This document shows, in pieces, positions 1 through 5,978 of a DNA stretch of 14,536 nt (within the stretch, counting starts at the first letter, position 1; every line of letters begins with the position of its first letter). Position numbers and translations under genes: made by a program. The notes beneath the pieces are model-generated. The model was not told where the DNA came from and made no database searches. It was given only the letters and a program-made list of their open reading frames with translations. This DNA comes from JBBQTU01 sp038213005 (GTDB taxonomy: Bacteria > Planctomycetota > Phycisphaerae > Tepidisphaerales > Tepidisphaeraceae): contig JBBQTU010000098.1 of NCBI GenBank assembly GCA_038213005.1, positions 1 through 14,536 on the forward strand. Direction: 5' to 3'.

Positions 1-76
1 TGTCCGGGTCCGAGAGTTCGCCGTTTGGGGGTGGTTGCTTATTGCGGCCTAGTTCTGGCGACGGGGCCCGTTTTTG

Positions 77-88
77 CGGGCACGCCCG
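77..88. repeat. REP-like palindrome upstream of the regulator gene
   Basis: The 12-mer CGGGCACGCCCG is a 5-bp stem around AC. It is flanked on its left by GCCCGTTTTTG. The reverse complement, CGGGCGTGCCCG, occurs again at 1085-1096, also next to a CGTTTTT run. That makes it a likely extra copy, or half copy, of the outer repeat family found at 1085-1370. No gene is visible in bases 1-161. Confidence 0.4.
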
Positions 89-161
89 TATTTGTGGGAG
101 CGACGGTGACAGGGTGACTAGACGGCCGATTTGTAGTACCCTCTATTCAGGAGAACATTTT

Positions 162-824
162 ATGCCCAATATGATGAGCGTACTTAACGACCTGATTCGC
201 CGCCTGGCGCGGCGCGAGATCACCGCCCAGACCAAGACGCTTCGGAAGCTGAACGCTCAGCACCGACGCGACATTGCCGCGCTGAAACGGCAGACGGGCG
301 GGCTGCTCAAGGCCGTGGCGTTCCTGGAAGGCCAGGAGAAGCGACGGGTTGTCCAGCCGCTGCCCGCGCCGGAGGCTGGGGCGATGCGATTCCGGGCGGA
401 TGGCCTTCGCACACACCGGGCGAGCCTGGGCCTGTCGGCCAAGGACTATGGTCAGCTTGTCGGCGTGTCGGGCCTGACGATCTATTCGTGGGAAGCGGGC
501 AAGTCGCGTCCGCGACTGCAGCAGGTGGCGAAGGTGGCGGCCGTGCGCGGCATCGGCAAGCGCGAGGCGCTCAAGCGTCTGGACTTGCTCGGCGGCGGCC
601 GGCCTGGCGAGGCTCCGCGGCGCCGCACGGGCGGGCCGACGGCGAAGGAGTTCATCCTCTCGCTGGTCAAGGGCAATAAGGGTGCCTCCACCGCCGAGAT
701 CAACGCGGCCTGGATCAAGGCCGGGCGGGCCGGCCGGGCCAACAACACCCTGGGTCTGCTGGTTCGCGAAGGCGATCTGAAGCGCATGCAGGCGAAGGGC
801 CTGCGCGGCAGCCGATACGAGTGA
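162..824 (+). CDS. XRE-type helix-turn-helix DNA-binding protein with winged-helix-like C-terminus
   Basis: This 220-aa protein is probably a cytoplasmic transcriptional regulator. Residues 1-62 are basic and helical (LIRRLARREI, then RRDIAALKR), perhaps a short coiled coil. Residues about 78-142 form a Cro/XRE-type helix-turn-helix: LRTHRASLGLSAKDYGQLVG, then GVSGLTIYSWEAGKSRP, the typical recognition helix plus WExGKSxP ending. Residues 160-220 (KEFILSLVKG, then STAEINAAWIKAGR) resemble a small winged-helix module. I chose ATG 162 because AGGAG lies 8 bases upstream (149-153); the frame is open further upstream, but that part looks non-coding. The next gene starts 9 bases after the stop, so the two are probably co-transcribed. 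The target is unknown. Confidence 0.8.
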   Translation: MPNMMSVLNDLIRRLARREITAQTKTLRKLNAQHRRDIAALKRQTGGLLKAVAFLEGQEKRRVVQPLPAPEAGAMRFRADGLRTHRASLGLSAKDYGQLVGVSGLTIYSWEAGKSRPRLQQVAKVAAVRGIGKREALKRLDLLGGGRPGEAPRRRTGGPTAKEFILSLVKGNKGASTAEINAAWIKAGRAGRANNTLGLLVREGDLKRMQAKGLRGSRYE

Positions 825-833
825 TACCGCCTC

Positions 834-1079
834 GTGACACTTATCCCCCACCACCAGCTCCGCGCGGAAACGCTTGAGGCGCTCATTGAAGAGTTCGTCA
901 CGCGCGATGGTGCAGTCCATGGCCACGCCGACACGCCGCTGGCGGCCCAGATCGACGCCGTGCGCCGGCAGTTGGAAAGTGGCAAAGTGGTCATCGTCTT
1001 CGATGAGGCCAGCGAGAGCTGCACCATGATGTGCGCTGACGATCTGCCTCCGCAGGATGCCGGCGAAGCCGAGATGTGA
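834..1079 (+). CDS. YheU/UPF0270-family protein
   Basis: This is an 81-aa protein of the YheU (UPF0270) family, whose function is not established. The family pattern is clear from residue 3 on: LIPHHQLRAETLEALIEEFV, then TRDG at 23-26, then VRRQLESGKVVIVFDE. This matches the conserved IP-hxxL-xxETLxxLIExFVxREG and RQLxxGxxVIV blocks of the E. coli protein. Length is close to the family's usual 70-80 residues plus a short acidic tail. GTG 834 is the only start that fits, since homology begins at once. No good ribosome binding site is visible, so translation may be coupled to the upstream HTH gene, whose stop is 9 bases before. Confidence 0.8.
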   Translation: MTLIPHHQLRAETLEALIEEFVTRDGAVHGHADTPLAAQIDAVRRQLESGKVVIVFDEASESCTMMCADDLPPQDAGEAEM

Positions 1080-1136
1080 TTGGCCGGGCGTGCCCGTTTT
1101 TCCTGGCAGGCCGGTTGATGTGGCGCTTGGTGAGCC

Positions 1137-1166
1137 CAACGAGCCGCCGGCGTGAGCCGGCGGGTT
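1137..1166. repeat. REP-like element, left arm of inner inverted repeat
   Basis: This 30-base arm is matched at 29 of 30 positions by the reverse complement of 1263-1292. It contains a perfect stem-loop, CCGCCGGC-GTGA-GCCGGCGG: 8 bp with a GTGA loop. Two such hairpins in inverted orientation about 100 bases apart is the layout of a REP doublet (REPIN/BIME), mobilised in trans by RAYT transposases. A RAYT remnant is present in this window at 5979-6281. Confidence 0.7.
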
Positions 1167-1262
1167 GGCCGACCGGCCCCGACTCACCGACAAGCACATC
1201 TGCCTATTGGGTATCGCCACAAGGGTGATCACGTTGTCTCGCAGCGGCAACCATCGTCCGCT

Positions 1263-1292
1263 AACCCGCCGGCTTACGCCGGCGGCTCGTTG
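1263..1292. repeat. REP-like element, right arm of inner inverted repeat
   Basis: Inverted copy of 1137-1166 with one substitution. The loop region reads TTAC, where a perfect inverted copy would read TCAC. The internal stem CCGCCGGC/GCCGGCGG is intact. The 96 bases between the arms (1167-1262) show no gene. Confidence 0.7.
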
Positions 1293-1383
1293 CAGACGAT
1301 TCCGACACGGTAAACAGTTACGCTCAGTGGGCTGGATTTCTACACTTTCCCGGAAAAACGGACACGCCCGATTGGCCGCCCTC

Positions 1384-1413
1384 TTGTACATCCGCGGCCG
1401 GGCAGGCTATAAA
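1384..1413 (+). promoter_or_regulatory. Possible sigma-70-like promoter for the oxidoreductase gene
   Basis: A TATAAA hexamer at 1408-1413 matches the -10 consensus at 5 of 6 positions. It lies 18 bases after TTGTAC (1384-1389), a weak -35 matching 3 of 6. It would give a leader of about 20 bases carrying AAGGAG (1425-1430) before ATG 1438. The right outer REP arm ends only 13 bases upstream of the -35. Confidence 0.35.
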
Positions 1414-1437
1414 CTTGTCCCAACAAGGAGTATGTGA

Positions 1438-2499
1438 ATGGCCAGGAAGCTTCGTTATGGCGTTGTCGGGCTGGGCGGGATTTGGAACTGGGGCCATGCC
1501 CCGGACATCCTTAAGCACCCGGAAGTTGAAGTCGTCGCGGTTTGCGACATCGTCAAGGAAAAGGCCGACAGTTGGGCGAAGCAGACCGGCGCCAAGGCCT
1601 ACTACGACTACAAGGACCTGATCGCCCAGGCTGACCTGGACATCGTCGATGTCTGCACGCCCAACCTCTATCACTCGCAGGTTGCGGTCGCCGCGCTAAA
1701 GGCCGGCCGGCATGTCTTCTGCGAGAAGCCCGACGCGATCAACCCCGTCGAGGCCCGAAAGATGGCGGATGCCGCGAATAAGAGCGGCAAGACGCTGATG
1801 TGCATGCGCAACAACCGGTGGCTGCCGGGCAGCATGTGGCTCAAGAAGTTCATCGATGACGGCCAGATGGGCGACATCTACACCGGCCGGTGCGGCTGGC
1901 AGCGTCGTCGCGGCATCCCCGGCAAAGGTGGCTGGTTCACGACCAAGGCTCTTTCGGGCGGTGGCCCGCTGATTGACCTCGGCGTGCACTTCATCGACGT
2001 CGCCACCTGGCTGATGGGCAATCCCGTGCCCGTCGCCGTCAGCGGCTGCACCTACAACAAGTTCGCCACCAGCACCGCGAGCGACTCCGAACACGCCAAA
2101 TTCGGCAACAAGTCGGCCGAGGGGACCTTTGACGTCGAGGACCTGGCGATCGGTTTCATCCGCTTCGCCAACGGCGCCAGCCTGCAGATCGAGTTCTCCT
2201 GGGCGAGCAATGTGGAGAACGAGAACGTCTTTGTCGAACTGCGCGGCAGCAAGGCCGGGTCGTTCCTTGATGGGAGCCAGTGCAAGATATTCTCCGAAGG
2301 CCCGGCCGGTCTTTACGACATCCAGCCAAAGCTGGTGAAGAATCCCCGCGGCGAGCATGGCATGATGCTCTACCACTTCATCGACGTGGTGCAGAAGCGC
2401 GCCAAGCCGATCATCCTGCCCGAGCACGGGGTCAACATGATCAAGATCCTGTCGGCGATGTACGAGTCGGCCGCCAAGGGCAGGGAAGTCCGCATCTAA
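1438..2499 (+). CDS. Gfo/Idh/MocA-family NAD(P)-dependent oxidoreductase
   Basis: This 353-aa protein has the usual length for the family, which oxidises or reduces hydroxyls of sugars, inositols and related compounds in the cytoplasm. The N-terminal Rossmann fold opens with YGVVGLGGIWNWGH (residues 7-20; GxGGxxxxGH), then VVAVCDI (32-38). The conserved EKP motif is at 96-98 within GRHVFCEKPDA. The C-terminal catalytic block is GGGPLIDLGVHFID (174-187), with D180 and H184 in the places usual for catalytic residues. ATG 1438 follows AAGGAG by 7 bases. Many planctomycetes carry dozens of such paralogues, so the substrate cannot be assigned. It stands alone, with a 418-base gap before the next well-supported gene. 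Confidence 0.9.
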   Translation: MARKLRYGVVGLGGIWNWGHAPDILKHPEVEVVAVCDIVKEKADSWAKQTGAKAYYDYKDLIAQADLDIVDVCTPNLYHSQVAVAALKAGRHVFCEKPDAINPVEARKMADAANKSGKTLMCMRNNRWLPGSMWLKKFIDDGQMGDIYTGRCGWQRRRGIPGKGGWFTTKALSGGGPLIDLGVHFIDVATWLMGNPVPVAVSGCTYNKFATSTASDSEHAKFGNKSAEGTFDVEDLAIGFIRFANGASLQIEFSWASNVENENVFVELRGSKAGSFLDGSQCKIFSEGPAGLYDIQPKLVKNPRGEHGMMLYHFIDVVQKRAKPIILPEHGVNMIKILSAMYESAAKGREVRI

Positions 2500-2658
2500 A
2501 GGCCGTCGCATTAATAACTGGCAAAGCTGGCGCGATGATCTCTTCTTACTCCTCCACCTTGGGGGAGGCTGGGAAGGCGTTGGCCTCTGTCTGGCCAGTG
2601 TGCACCGTCAAGGCGTTGTGCCGGGAGCATACGGTGCGTGGTGAAGGAGAAAACCAGA

Positions 2659-2808
2659 ATGGAAAGAATGGCGGCAAATGAGAAGAGCGTGGCAAGGGAT
2701 CCCGCCAAGGCTGAGCCTCGCTCGTCGGGCCATACCACGACACTGGTCGATGCCATTACTGCTTGTAATGGCCTTATGTCCCCCTTTTGTCATCGCGGTG
2801 GTAGTTAA
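2659..2808 (+). CDS. Possible 49-aa small ORF, unknown
   Basis: An ATG at 2659 follows AAGGAG (2644-2649) by 9 bases and opens a 49-codon frame starting MERMAANEKS and ending SPFCHRGGS. I recognise no family. Its 3' end overlaps the palindrome at 2752-2772 and the putative GH1 promoter, which argues against strong selection on the protein. It could be a leader peptide or chance. The rest of 2500-2917 holds only the regulatory signals listed separately. Confidence 0.2.
   Translation: MERMAANEKSVARDPAKAEPRSSGHTTTLVDAITACNGLMSPFCHRGGS
2752..2772. promoter_or_regulatory. Dyad just upstream of the GH1 promoter (candidate operator)
   Basis: GCCATTAC-TGCTT-GTAATGGC is a perfect 8-bp inverted repeat around 5 bases. 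It ends 14 bases before the -35 box. That position and symmetry would suit an operator for a dimeric regulator. It could also be a weak hairpin terminator for upstream transcription, because CCCCCTTTT follows within about 10 bases. Confidence 0.35.
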
Positions 2809-2816
2809 GGTACAAT
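2787..2816 (+). promoter_or_regulatory. Near-consensus sigma-70-type promoter for the GH1 gene
   Basis: TTGTCA (2787-2792, 5 of 6) and TACAAT (2811-2816, 5 of 6) are separated by 18 bases. Transcription would begin near 2823 and leave a leader of about 95 bases. The downstream sequence is AT-rich, unlike most of the window. Confidence 0.5.
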
Positions 2817-2870
2817 TTTAGTAGGCAAGACCATAGCGCAATTTCAGTTTGTTCTGACATCACCCTGGCG

Positions 2871-2896
2871 CCCCGCCTGCTGCAGGGGAGACGGGG
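2871..2896 (+). promoter_or_regulatory. Leader hairpin before the GH1 ribosome binding site
   Basis: CCCCG (2871-2875) pairs with CGGGG (2892-2896). Between them CCTG-CTG-CAGG forms an inner hairpin (2876-2886). The stem ends 8 bases before AAGGAG (2905-2910). A stable structure this close to the ribosome binding site may affect translation. I recognise no known riboswitch. Confidence 0.3.
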
Positions 2897-2917
2897 TGGG
2901 GTCAAAGGAGCGATTCA

Positions 2918-4189
2918 ATGTACGATATTTTCAGTCTTCCCGACACAAAGTTTCCCGAAGGCTTTATCTGGGGCTCTTCCACCGCTGGCCACCAGATCGA
3001 AGGTGACAACATCCATTCCCAGTGGTGGGCCAACGAACAGCAGCCCGGCCGGTACGAATCAAAATCCGGCAAAGCCTGCAATCATTACGAACTTTACAAA
3101 GATGATATCGGGCTTCTCAAACAGCTTGGCCACCAAGCCTATCGCATGTCAATTGAGTGGGCACGCATCGAACCTGCCGAGGGGCAGTTCAATGCCCAAG
3201 CCATGGAACACTACGTTGATGAGTTGCGACGATTGAAAGAGGCGGGCATCAAAACCTATGTCACGCTCCACCACTTCAGTCACCCACAATGGTTTGAAGA
3301 AAAAGGTCAATTCAGCAAACTCGACAACATGCACTTGTGGGAACGATATGTACATCATGCAGTTCCGAAAATTTCCCCCTTTGTTGATTATTGGAACGTG
3401 TTCAATGAATTCAATCTGGGTGCCTGGCCGGGACGCATTGAAGAGAAACTGAATTTGATCCAATACCACGCCCGCGGATACCATCTCATCAAACAATATT
3501 CCAAAGCGCCGGTCAGTACCGCACATGCATTTGTTCACTATTTCCCGTATCGCCGGCATGATGATCTTGACAATTTGATGACTAAATATCAGGACTGGCG
3601 CGACAACGAATTCTTTTTCCACGCCATTCGTACCGGTGAAATCGCCTTCCCGCTTAAAGATGCGAAGTATGTCCCCGAAGTCAAGGGAACTATGGATTAT
3701 TGGGCAGTCAACAGTTATACCCGTCATATGATGGATGGACGCAAAGAATCGCTTGAAGGCAAGCGGTTTGAACATAAGCAACTCAAGATGATTCCCAAGG
3801 AGTTTTATCTCGAAGAGATGTTCCCCGAAGGGCTCACTGCTAACGTTGAGCGGTTAAAGGATTTACCGGTCCACATCACCGAAAATGGCTGCTCCTGTGA
3901 TGATGACCGGTTTAGAATCGTCTACATTGCGCTTCATCTGTCTGCACTGCGCGAGGCGATCAGCCGTGGGGTCGATGTGAAAGCCTATATGTGCTGGTCA
4001 CTTATGGATAACTACGAATGGGGTTCCTTTGTGCCCCGCTTCGGGCTTGTGGATGTCGATTTTGAGACGTTCAAACGCACACCCAAACCAAGCGCCTGGT
4101 TTTACAAAGATGTAATTGCCAATAATGGCGTCAGTCAGGAGATCATCAGGAAATATTTGAAGGAGATGCCGTCGTTGAGTTCGCATTGA
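2918..4189 (+). CDS. GH1-family beta-glycosidase (beta-glucosidase type)
   Basis: This 423-aa (beta/alpha)8-barrel retaining glycosidase of family GH1 has no signal peptide, so it is probably cytoplasmic and acts on imported beta-glucosides or related sugars. Visible motifs are FPEGFIWGSSTAGHQIEG (12-29), TLHHFSHP (116-123), the acid/base motif VFNE (161-164, acid/base E164; usual form TFNEP), the nucleophile motif ITENG (320-324, nucleophile E322), and WSLMDNYEWG (360-369) for aglycone and glucose binding. It is slightly shorter than the usual 440-470 residues, with a compact segment before the nucleophile strand. AAGGAG lies 7 bases before ATG 2918. In two 60-base lines I counted, GC was about 42 and 48 percent, against about 70 percent in one GH78 line, suggesting separate origin. 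The exact sugar specificity is not readable. Confidence 0.93.
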   Translation: MYDIFSLPDTKFPEGFIWGSSTAGHQIEGDNIHSQWWANEQQPGRYESKSGKACNHYELYKDDIGLLKQLGHQAYRMSIEWARIEPAEGQFNAQAMEHYVDELRRLKEAGIKTYVTLHHFSHPQWFEEKGQFSKLDNMHLWERYVHHAVPKISPFVDYWNVFNEFNLGAWPGRIEEKLNLIQYHARGYHLIKQYSKAPVSTAHAFVHYFPYRRHDDLDNLMTKYQDWRDNEFFFHAIRTGEIAFPLKDAKYVPEVKGTMDYWAVNSYTRHMMDGRKESLEGKRFEHKQLKMIPKEFYLEEMFPEGLTANVERLKDLPVHITENGCSCDDDRFRIVYIALHLSALREAISRGVDVKAYMCWSLMDNYEWGSFVPRFGLVDVDFETFKRTPKPSAWFYKDVIANNGVSQEIIRKYLKEMPSLSSH

Positions 4190-4309
4190 TGATGAAGATA
4201 AAATCGTCGGCAATCGTCCTCATGGGGAAGCCGACAAATATCAAGCGGCAGTGTTTAGAATGCTGAATATTGCTCTATTTTGGTTTTGGACAAAGAGCAT
4301 GGATCGCGT

Positions 4310-4343
4310 CCTCTTTTCGGTCCCTCCTCTTTTTTCGGTCCCT
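4310..4343. repeat. Tandem near-repeat CCTCTTTTCGGTCCCT
   Basis: CCTCTTTTCGGTCCCT (4310-4325) is directly followed by an 18-base version with two extra T (4326-4343), and then by a partial third unit, TTTTCGTCCC. It lies in the 4190-4645 stretch, where I see no convincing gene. Confidence 0.5.
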
Positions 4344-4364
4344 TTTTCGTCCCGACGGCGAGCC

Positions 4365-4390
4365 AAGGGCCCTTTGGACACGGAAGTGTC
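4365..4390. repeat. Two adjacent small palindromes
   Basis: AAGGGCCCTT (4365-4374) is a perfect 10-base palindrome. GACAC-GGAA-GTGTC (4377-4390) is a 5-bp hairpin right after it. They are followed by GGAAAAAAACGGGCCGTGGCC, which resembles the AAAAACGG-rich side of the REP-like repeats at 1349-1370. They may be decayed REP material. Confidence 0.35.
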
Positions 4391-4515
4391 GTGGAAAAAA
4401 ACGGGCCGTGGCCGACACAGTGCGGCAAGAACGGTGTCCGGTACGATTCAGGGCTTGGGAGCAGTTATAAGTCCATAGGCTTGGAGCCAGTGGATGAAGG
4501 TTCTGCTTCGACGTC

Positions 4516-4552
4516 CGGTTTGAAACCGTACTGGGGAAAACCCGCCGTACGG
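4516..4552 (+). other. Structured element with two competing hairpins (domain-V-like?)
   Basis: CGGTTT-G-AAACCG (4516-4528) could fold alone. Alternatively CCGTAC (4526-4531) pairs with GTACGG (4547-4552), enclosing GGGG-AAAA-CCC and a small internal bulge. The second fold has the outline of a group II intron domain V (lower stem, bulge, short upper stem), but the catalytic triad and lower base pairs do not fit well. I cannot identify it. It marks the upstream limit of the coding-like sequence at about 4590-5017. Confidence 0.25.
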
Positions 4553-4645
4553 AATTTTAGAGAGGGAAGTGGAGACAGAGTGGTTGCCGCCGCCAACAAC
4601 GATCTCCCAAGCCTCTTCTGCCCCGCCGAGCCGAAATACTTCGAG

Positions 4646-4777
4646 ATGTTCGCCGCCGGCAAAGACGTTGTCTCCGGAGATCTGCAACTCCACCTCGAAG
4701 GCGTGACCATCCAGGAGAAGGAACTCCGCGAATACGTCCCCCGATCGCACGAGACCTCCATCTACGCCCATGCCTGA
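4646..4777 (+). CDS. Small ORF overlapping the hicA-like gene; possible antitoxin or truncated partner
   Basis: The last 43 codons of an open frame end in TIQEKELREYVPRSHETSIY plus AHA. Its stop (TGA 4775-4777) overlaps the ATG of the HicA-like gene (4770) by 8 bases, the tight coupling usual for toxin-antitoxin pairs. It does not look like HicB, which has an RNase-H-like fold and often a ribbon-helix-helix, and I recognise no family. The coding character seems to continue upstream to about 4590 (LPSLFCPAEPKYFE), where it meets an unrelated structured sequence, so the true N-terminus may be lost. ATG 4646 is the first Met inside the protein-like part, not a start backed by a ribosome binding site. 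Confidence 0.35.
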   Translation: MFAAGKDVVSGDLQLHLEGVTIQEKELREYVPRSHETSIYAHA

Positions 4778-5017
4778 CCGACCCTTGAAACTGCACGATC
4801 TGCGGCGCATCCTCCGCAGCTTCGGAGCCTCCGAAGACTCCTCTCAGGCAAGGGTTCTCACACTATGTTCTTCCTCCAACTCCCCGGCCATCGGGCTGGA
4901 TATCCCCTCCCGACCCACGGCGGCGACGTCGCCGCCATCTACGTCCGCCGAATCCGCGTGGTGTTTCTCCTCACCGACAAAGACGGCGTCTCCGACTGGG
5001 ACTTCTACGCCCGATGA
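4770..5017 (+). pseudogene. HicA-like toxin gene broken by a one-base frameshift
   Basis: HicA toxins are small double-stranded-RNA-binding-fold mRNA interferases. From ATG 4770 the protein reads LKLHDLRRILRSFGASEDSS (residues 6-25), the HicA-type N-terminus. The frame then drifts into non-family sequence. Shifting frame near 4845 restores GKGSHTMFFLQLPGHRAGYP, then LPTHGGDVAAIYVRR, then DKDGVSDWDFYAR and a TGA at 5015-5017. GKGSH holds the conserved glycine and catalytic histidine expected in HicA. One added base in CTCTCAGGC (for example giving SSRGKGSH) would repair an 82-aa protein. The 248-base length is one short of a multiple of three. It is either an inactivated toxin or a sequencing error. 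Confidence 0.7.
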
Positions 5018-5070
5018 CGCAATCACAACCTTGCCATCCGGCCTCCCAGTGTGTTACCGTCATCATCCAA

Positions 5071-5148
5071 GAAAAGAAAACGGCACGGTGAAAAGAAAAT
5101 AGGACGGGATGTCCAGCGACAATTAAAATCCGCCAGGGGAAAAGAAAA
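5071..5148. repeat. Three copies of GAAAAGAAAA
   Basis: The decamer occurs at 5071-5080, 5090-5099 and 5139-5148. The last two are followed by related sequence (TAGGACGGG and CAGGATCGC). No gene is visible in 5018-5228. A separate small dyad, GATATG-AACTGA-CATATC, lies at 5186-5203. These may be remnants of mobile-element ends or REP-type elements near the RAYT and intron remains. Confidence 0.35.
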
Positions 5149-5892
5149 CAGGATCGCGCCAAGTAAGCTCGCGAAAGGAGAATGCGATATGAACTGACAT
5201 ATCACTGAAACTTTTCATTGCAAACCCTGTGGGTGAGAGACCCACCCGATAGAGCGTAGCCGCGCAATCGGAAGCGAGTCTTGCGTGGGGCACGGGTGAC
5301 CGTGCACTGCGAAGCGTAGACAGCGAGTCGCCAAGCCATGTGATTGAGCCTCGAAAGTCCAATTGTTGAAGTTGCGGTCGTTCCTCTAGCCGCAACCACG
5401 TCAGGCAGCGCGTCATGGTGAGTTCTGTCTGATTCGGCCGGGGTCGAAGGAGCATGGGCGGGGCGACAATGGGGTCTGTGCGGGAACTTGGGAGATCCTC
5501 CGTCCTCCACGGCAGACACGGCGGTGAGTGGGCGTCCGCCAGCAGCAAACGTCCTGGCCCTGCGGCAGTGGCATCGTTGGCCGCGAGGGAGCGAAGTGAT
5601 GATGCGCCCGTGGTACAGCCTTGGCGAAGGAATACGAAGCTGGGGCGGGATGGGGCGGAGGAAGTCTTAGCGTCCGGGTAGTACCTGTGAAGCCGGGATA
5701 GTCATTCTCGATGACGACCCGTCGGAGGGAAGGCGGACGCCTGAACGTGGAATCGGCATCGGGAAATACGCTGGGTGCTTCGACGCCCGTAAGCGTATCA
5801 ACGTAACGGTGTCGGCTAGCAGTTCGCCGATGCGAACATCGAGTGCGTGAGTGGCGCACGTGACCGCCCACGCGATGAAGCCACGGTCAGAA

Positions 5893-5926
5893 GAACCGTA
5901 TGCGCTAATGTGCGCACGTACGGGTC
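5893..5926 (+). ncRNA. Group II intron domain V
   Basis: Exactly 34 bases: lower stem GAACCGTA/TACGGGTC, two-base bulge CG, upper stem TGCGC/GCGCA and a six-base loop, TAATGT. This is the size and layout of the catalytic domain V. The usual AGC triad (bases 2-4, GAGC) reads AAC here, and the usual G-U wobble partner position is an A-G mismatch. That suggests loss of activity or a variant triad. Confidence 0.75.
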
Positions 5927-5929
5927 CGC

Positions 5930-5964
5930 GGGAGCCCCGGCCGAGTAATCGGCCGGGGCCACCC
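5930..5964 (+). ncRNA. Group II intron domain VI with bulged branch-point A
   Basis: CCCCGGCCGA-GTAA-TCGGCCGGGG (5935-5958) is a perfect 10-bp stem capped by GTAA. Below it GGG (5930-5932) pairs with CCC (5962-5964), leaving AG on one side and CCA on the other. A5961 in the 3'-side bulge is the likely branch-point adenosine, 7 bases from the proposed 3' end at C5968, the standard distance. Confidence 0.7.
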
Positions 5965-5978
5965 AGACGGGATTCCAT

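Larger units (their letters stand above)
1085..1370. repeat. Outer inverted repeat (22-bp arms) of a nested REP-like structure
   Basis: The arms at 1085-1106 and 1349-1370 are inverted copies matching at 20 of 22 positions. The core is CGGGCGTG-Y-CCGTTTTTCC. The left arm contains the palindrome CGGGCGTGCCCG. The octamer GATTGGCC lies beside both arms in direct orientation (1078-1085 and 1370-1377). The pair encloses the second inverted repeat at 1137-1292. No protein-coding gene is visible in the 1080-1437 gap. Confidence 0.65.
5229..5968 (+). ncRNA. Group II intron ribozyme, apparently ORF-less
   Basis: A self-splicing intron RNA of about 740 bases, the size of a group II core without its reverse transcriptase. 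The 3' end is diagnostic: a 34-base domain V at 5893-5926, then a domain VI hairpin with a bulged A, then a sequence ending in GAC. The 5' part has hallmarks of domain I, such as GATAGAGCGTAGCC after a short GTGGGT/ACCCAC hairpin, and GCACGG-GTGA-CCGTGC (5290-5305), a stem with a GNRA loop, followed by GAAGCGTAGACAGCGAGTCG. No reverse transcriptase or maturase frame occurs between domains III and V, and the frames crossing the region look like no protein. The 5' boundary is approximate (5229 or a little upstream); the 3' boundary is placed 7 bases after the bulged A. Confidence 0.75.

Noticed and set aside
42..161. N-terminal extension of the HTH protein to an upstream start
   Set aside because: The added 40 residues are cysteine- and glycine-rich and read through a REP-like palindrome. 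ATG 162 has a good AGGAG at the right distance.
147..1391. A 414-codon minus-strand frame over the HTH and YheU genes
   Set aside because: No recognisable domain; it spans two real genes on the other strand and runs through the REP repeats.
2551..2568. A terminator after the oxidoreductase gene at CCTCC...GGAGG
   Set aside because: The stem is short with a mismatch, and no T-run follows.
4280..4645. Long N-terminal extension of the ORF ending at 4777
   Set aside because: The frame reads through tandem repeats, palindromes and hairpins. The protein-like part begins only at about 4590.
4646..4777. Calling the ORF before the HicA-like gene a HicB antitoxin
   Set aside because: No HicB RNase-H-like or ribbon-helix-helix features are visible. 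Only its position suggests an antitoxin.
5071..5148. A CRISPR array from the repeated GAAAAGAAAA units
   Set aside because: Repeats are only about 10 bases, spacing is irregular (9 and 39 bases between units), and no cas genes are present.
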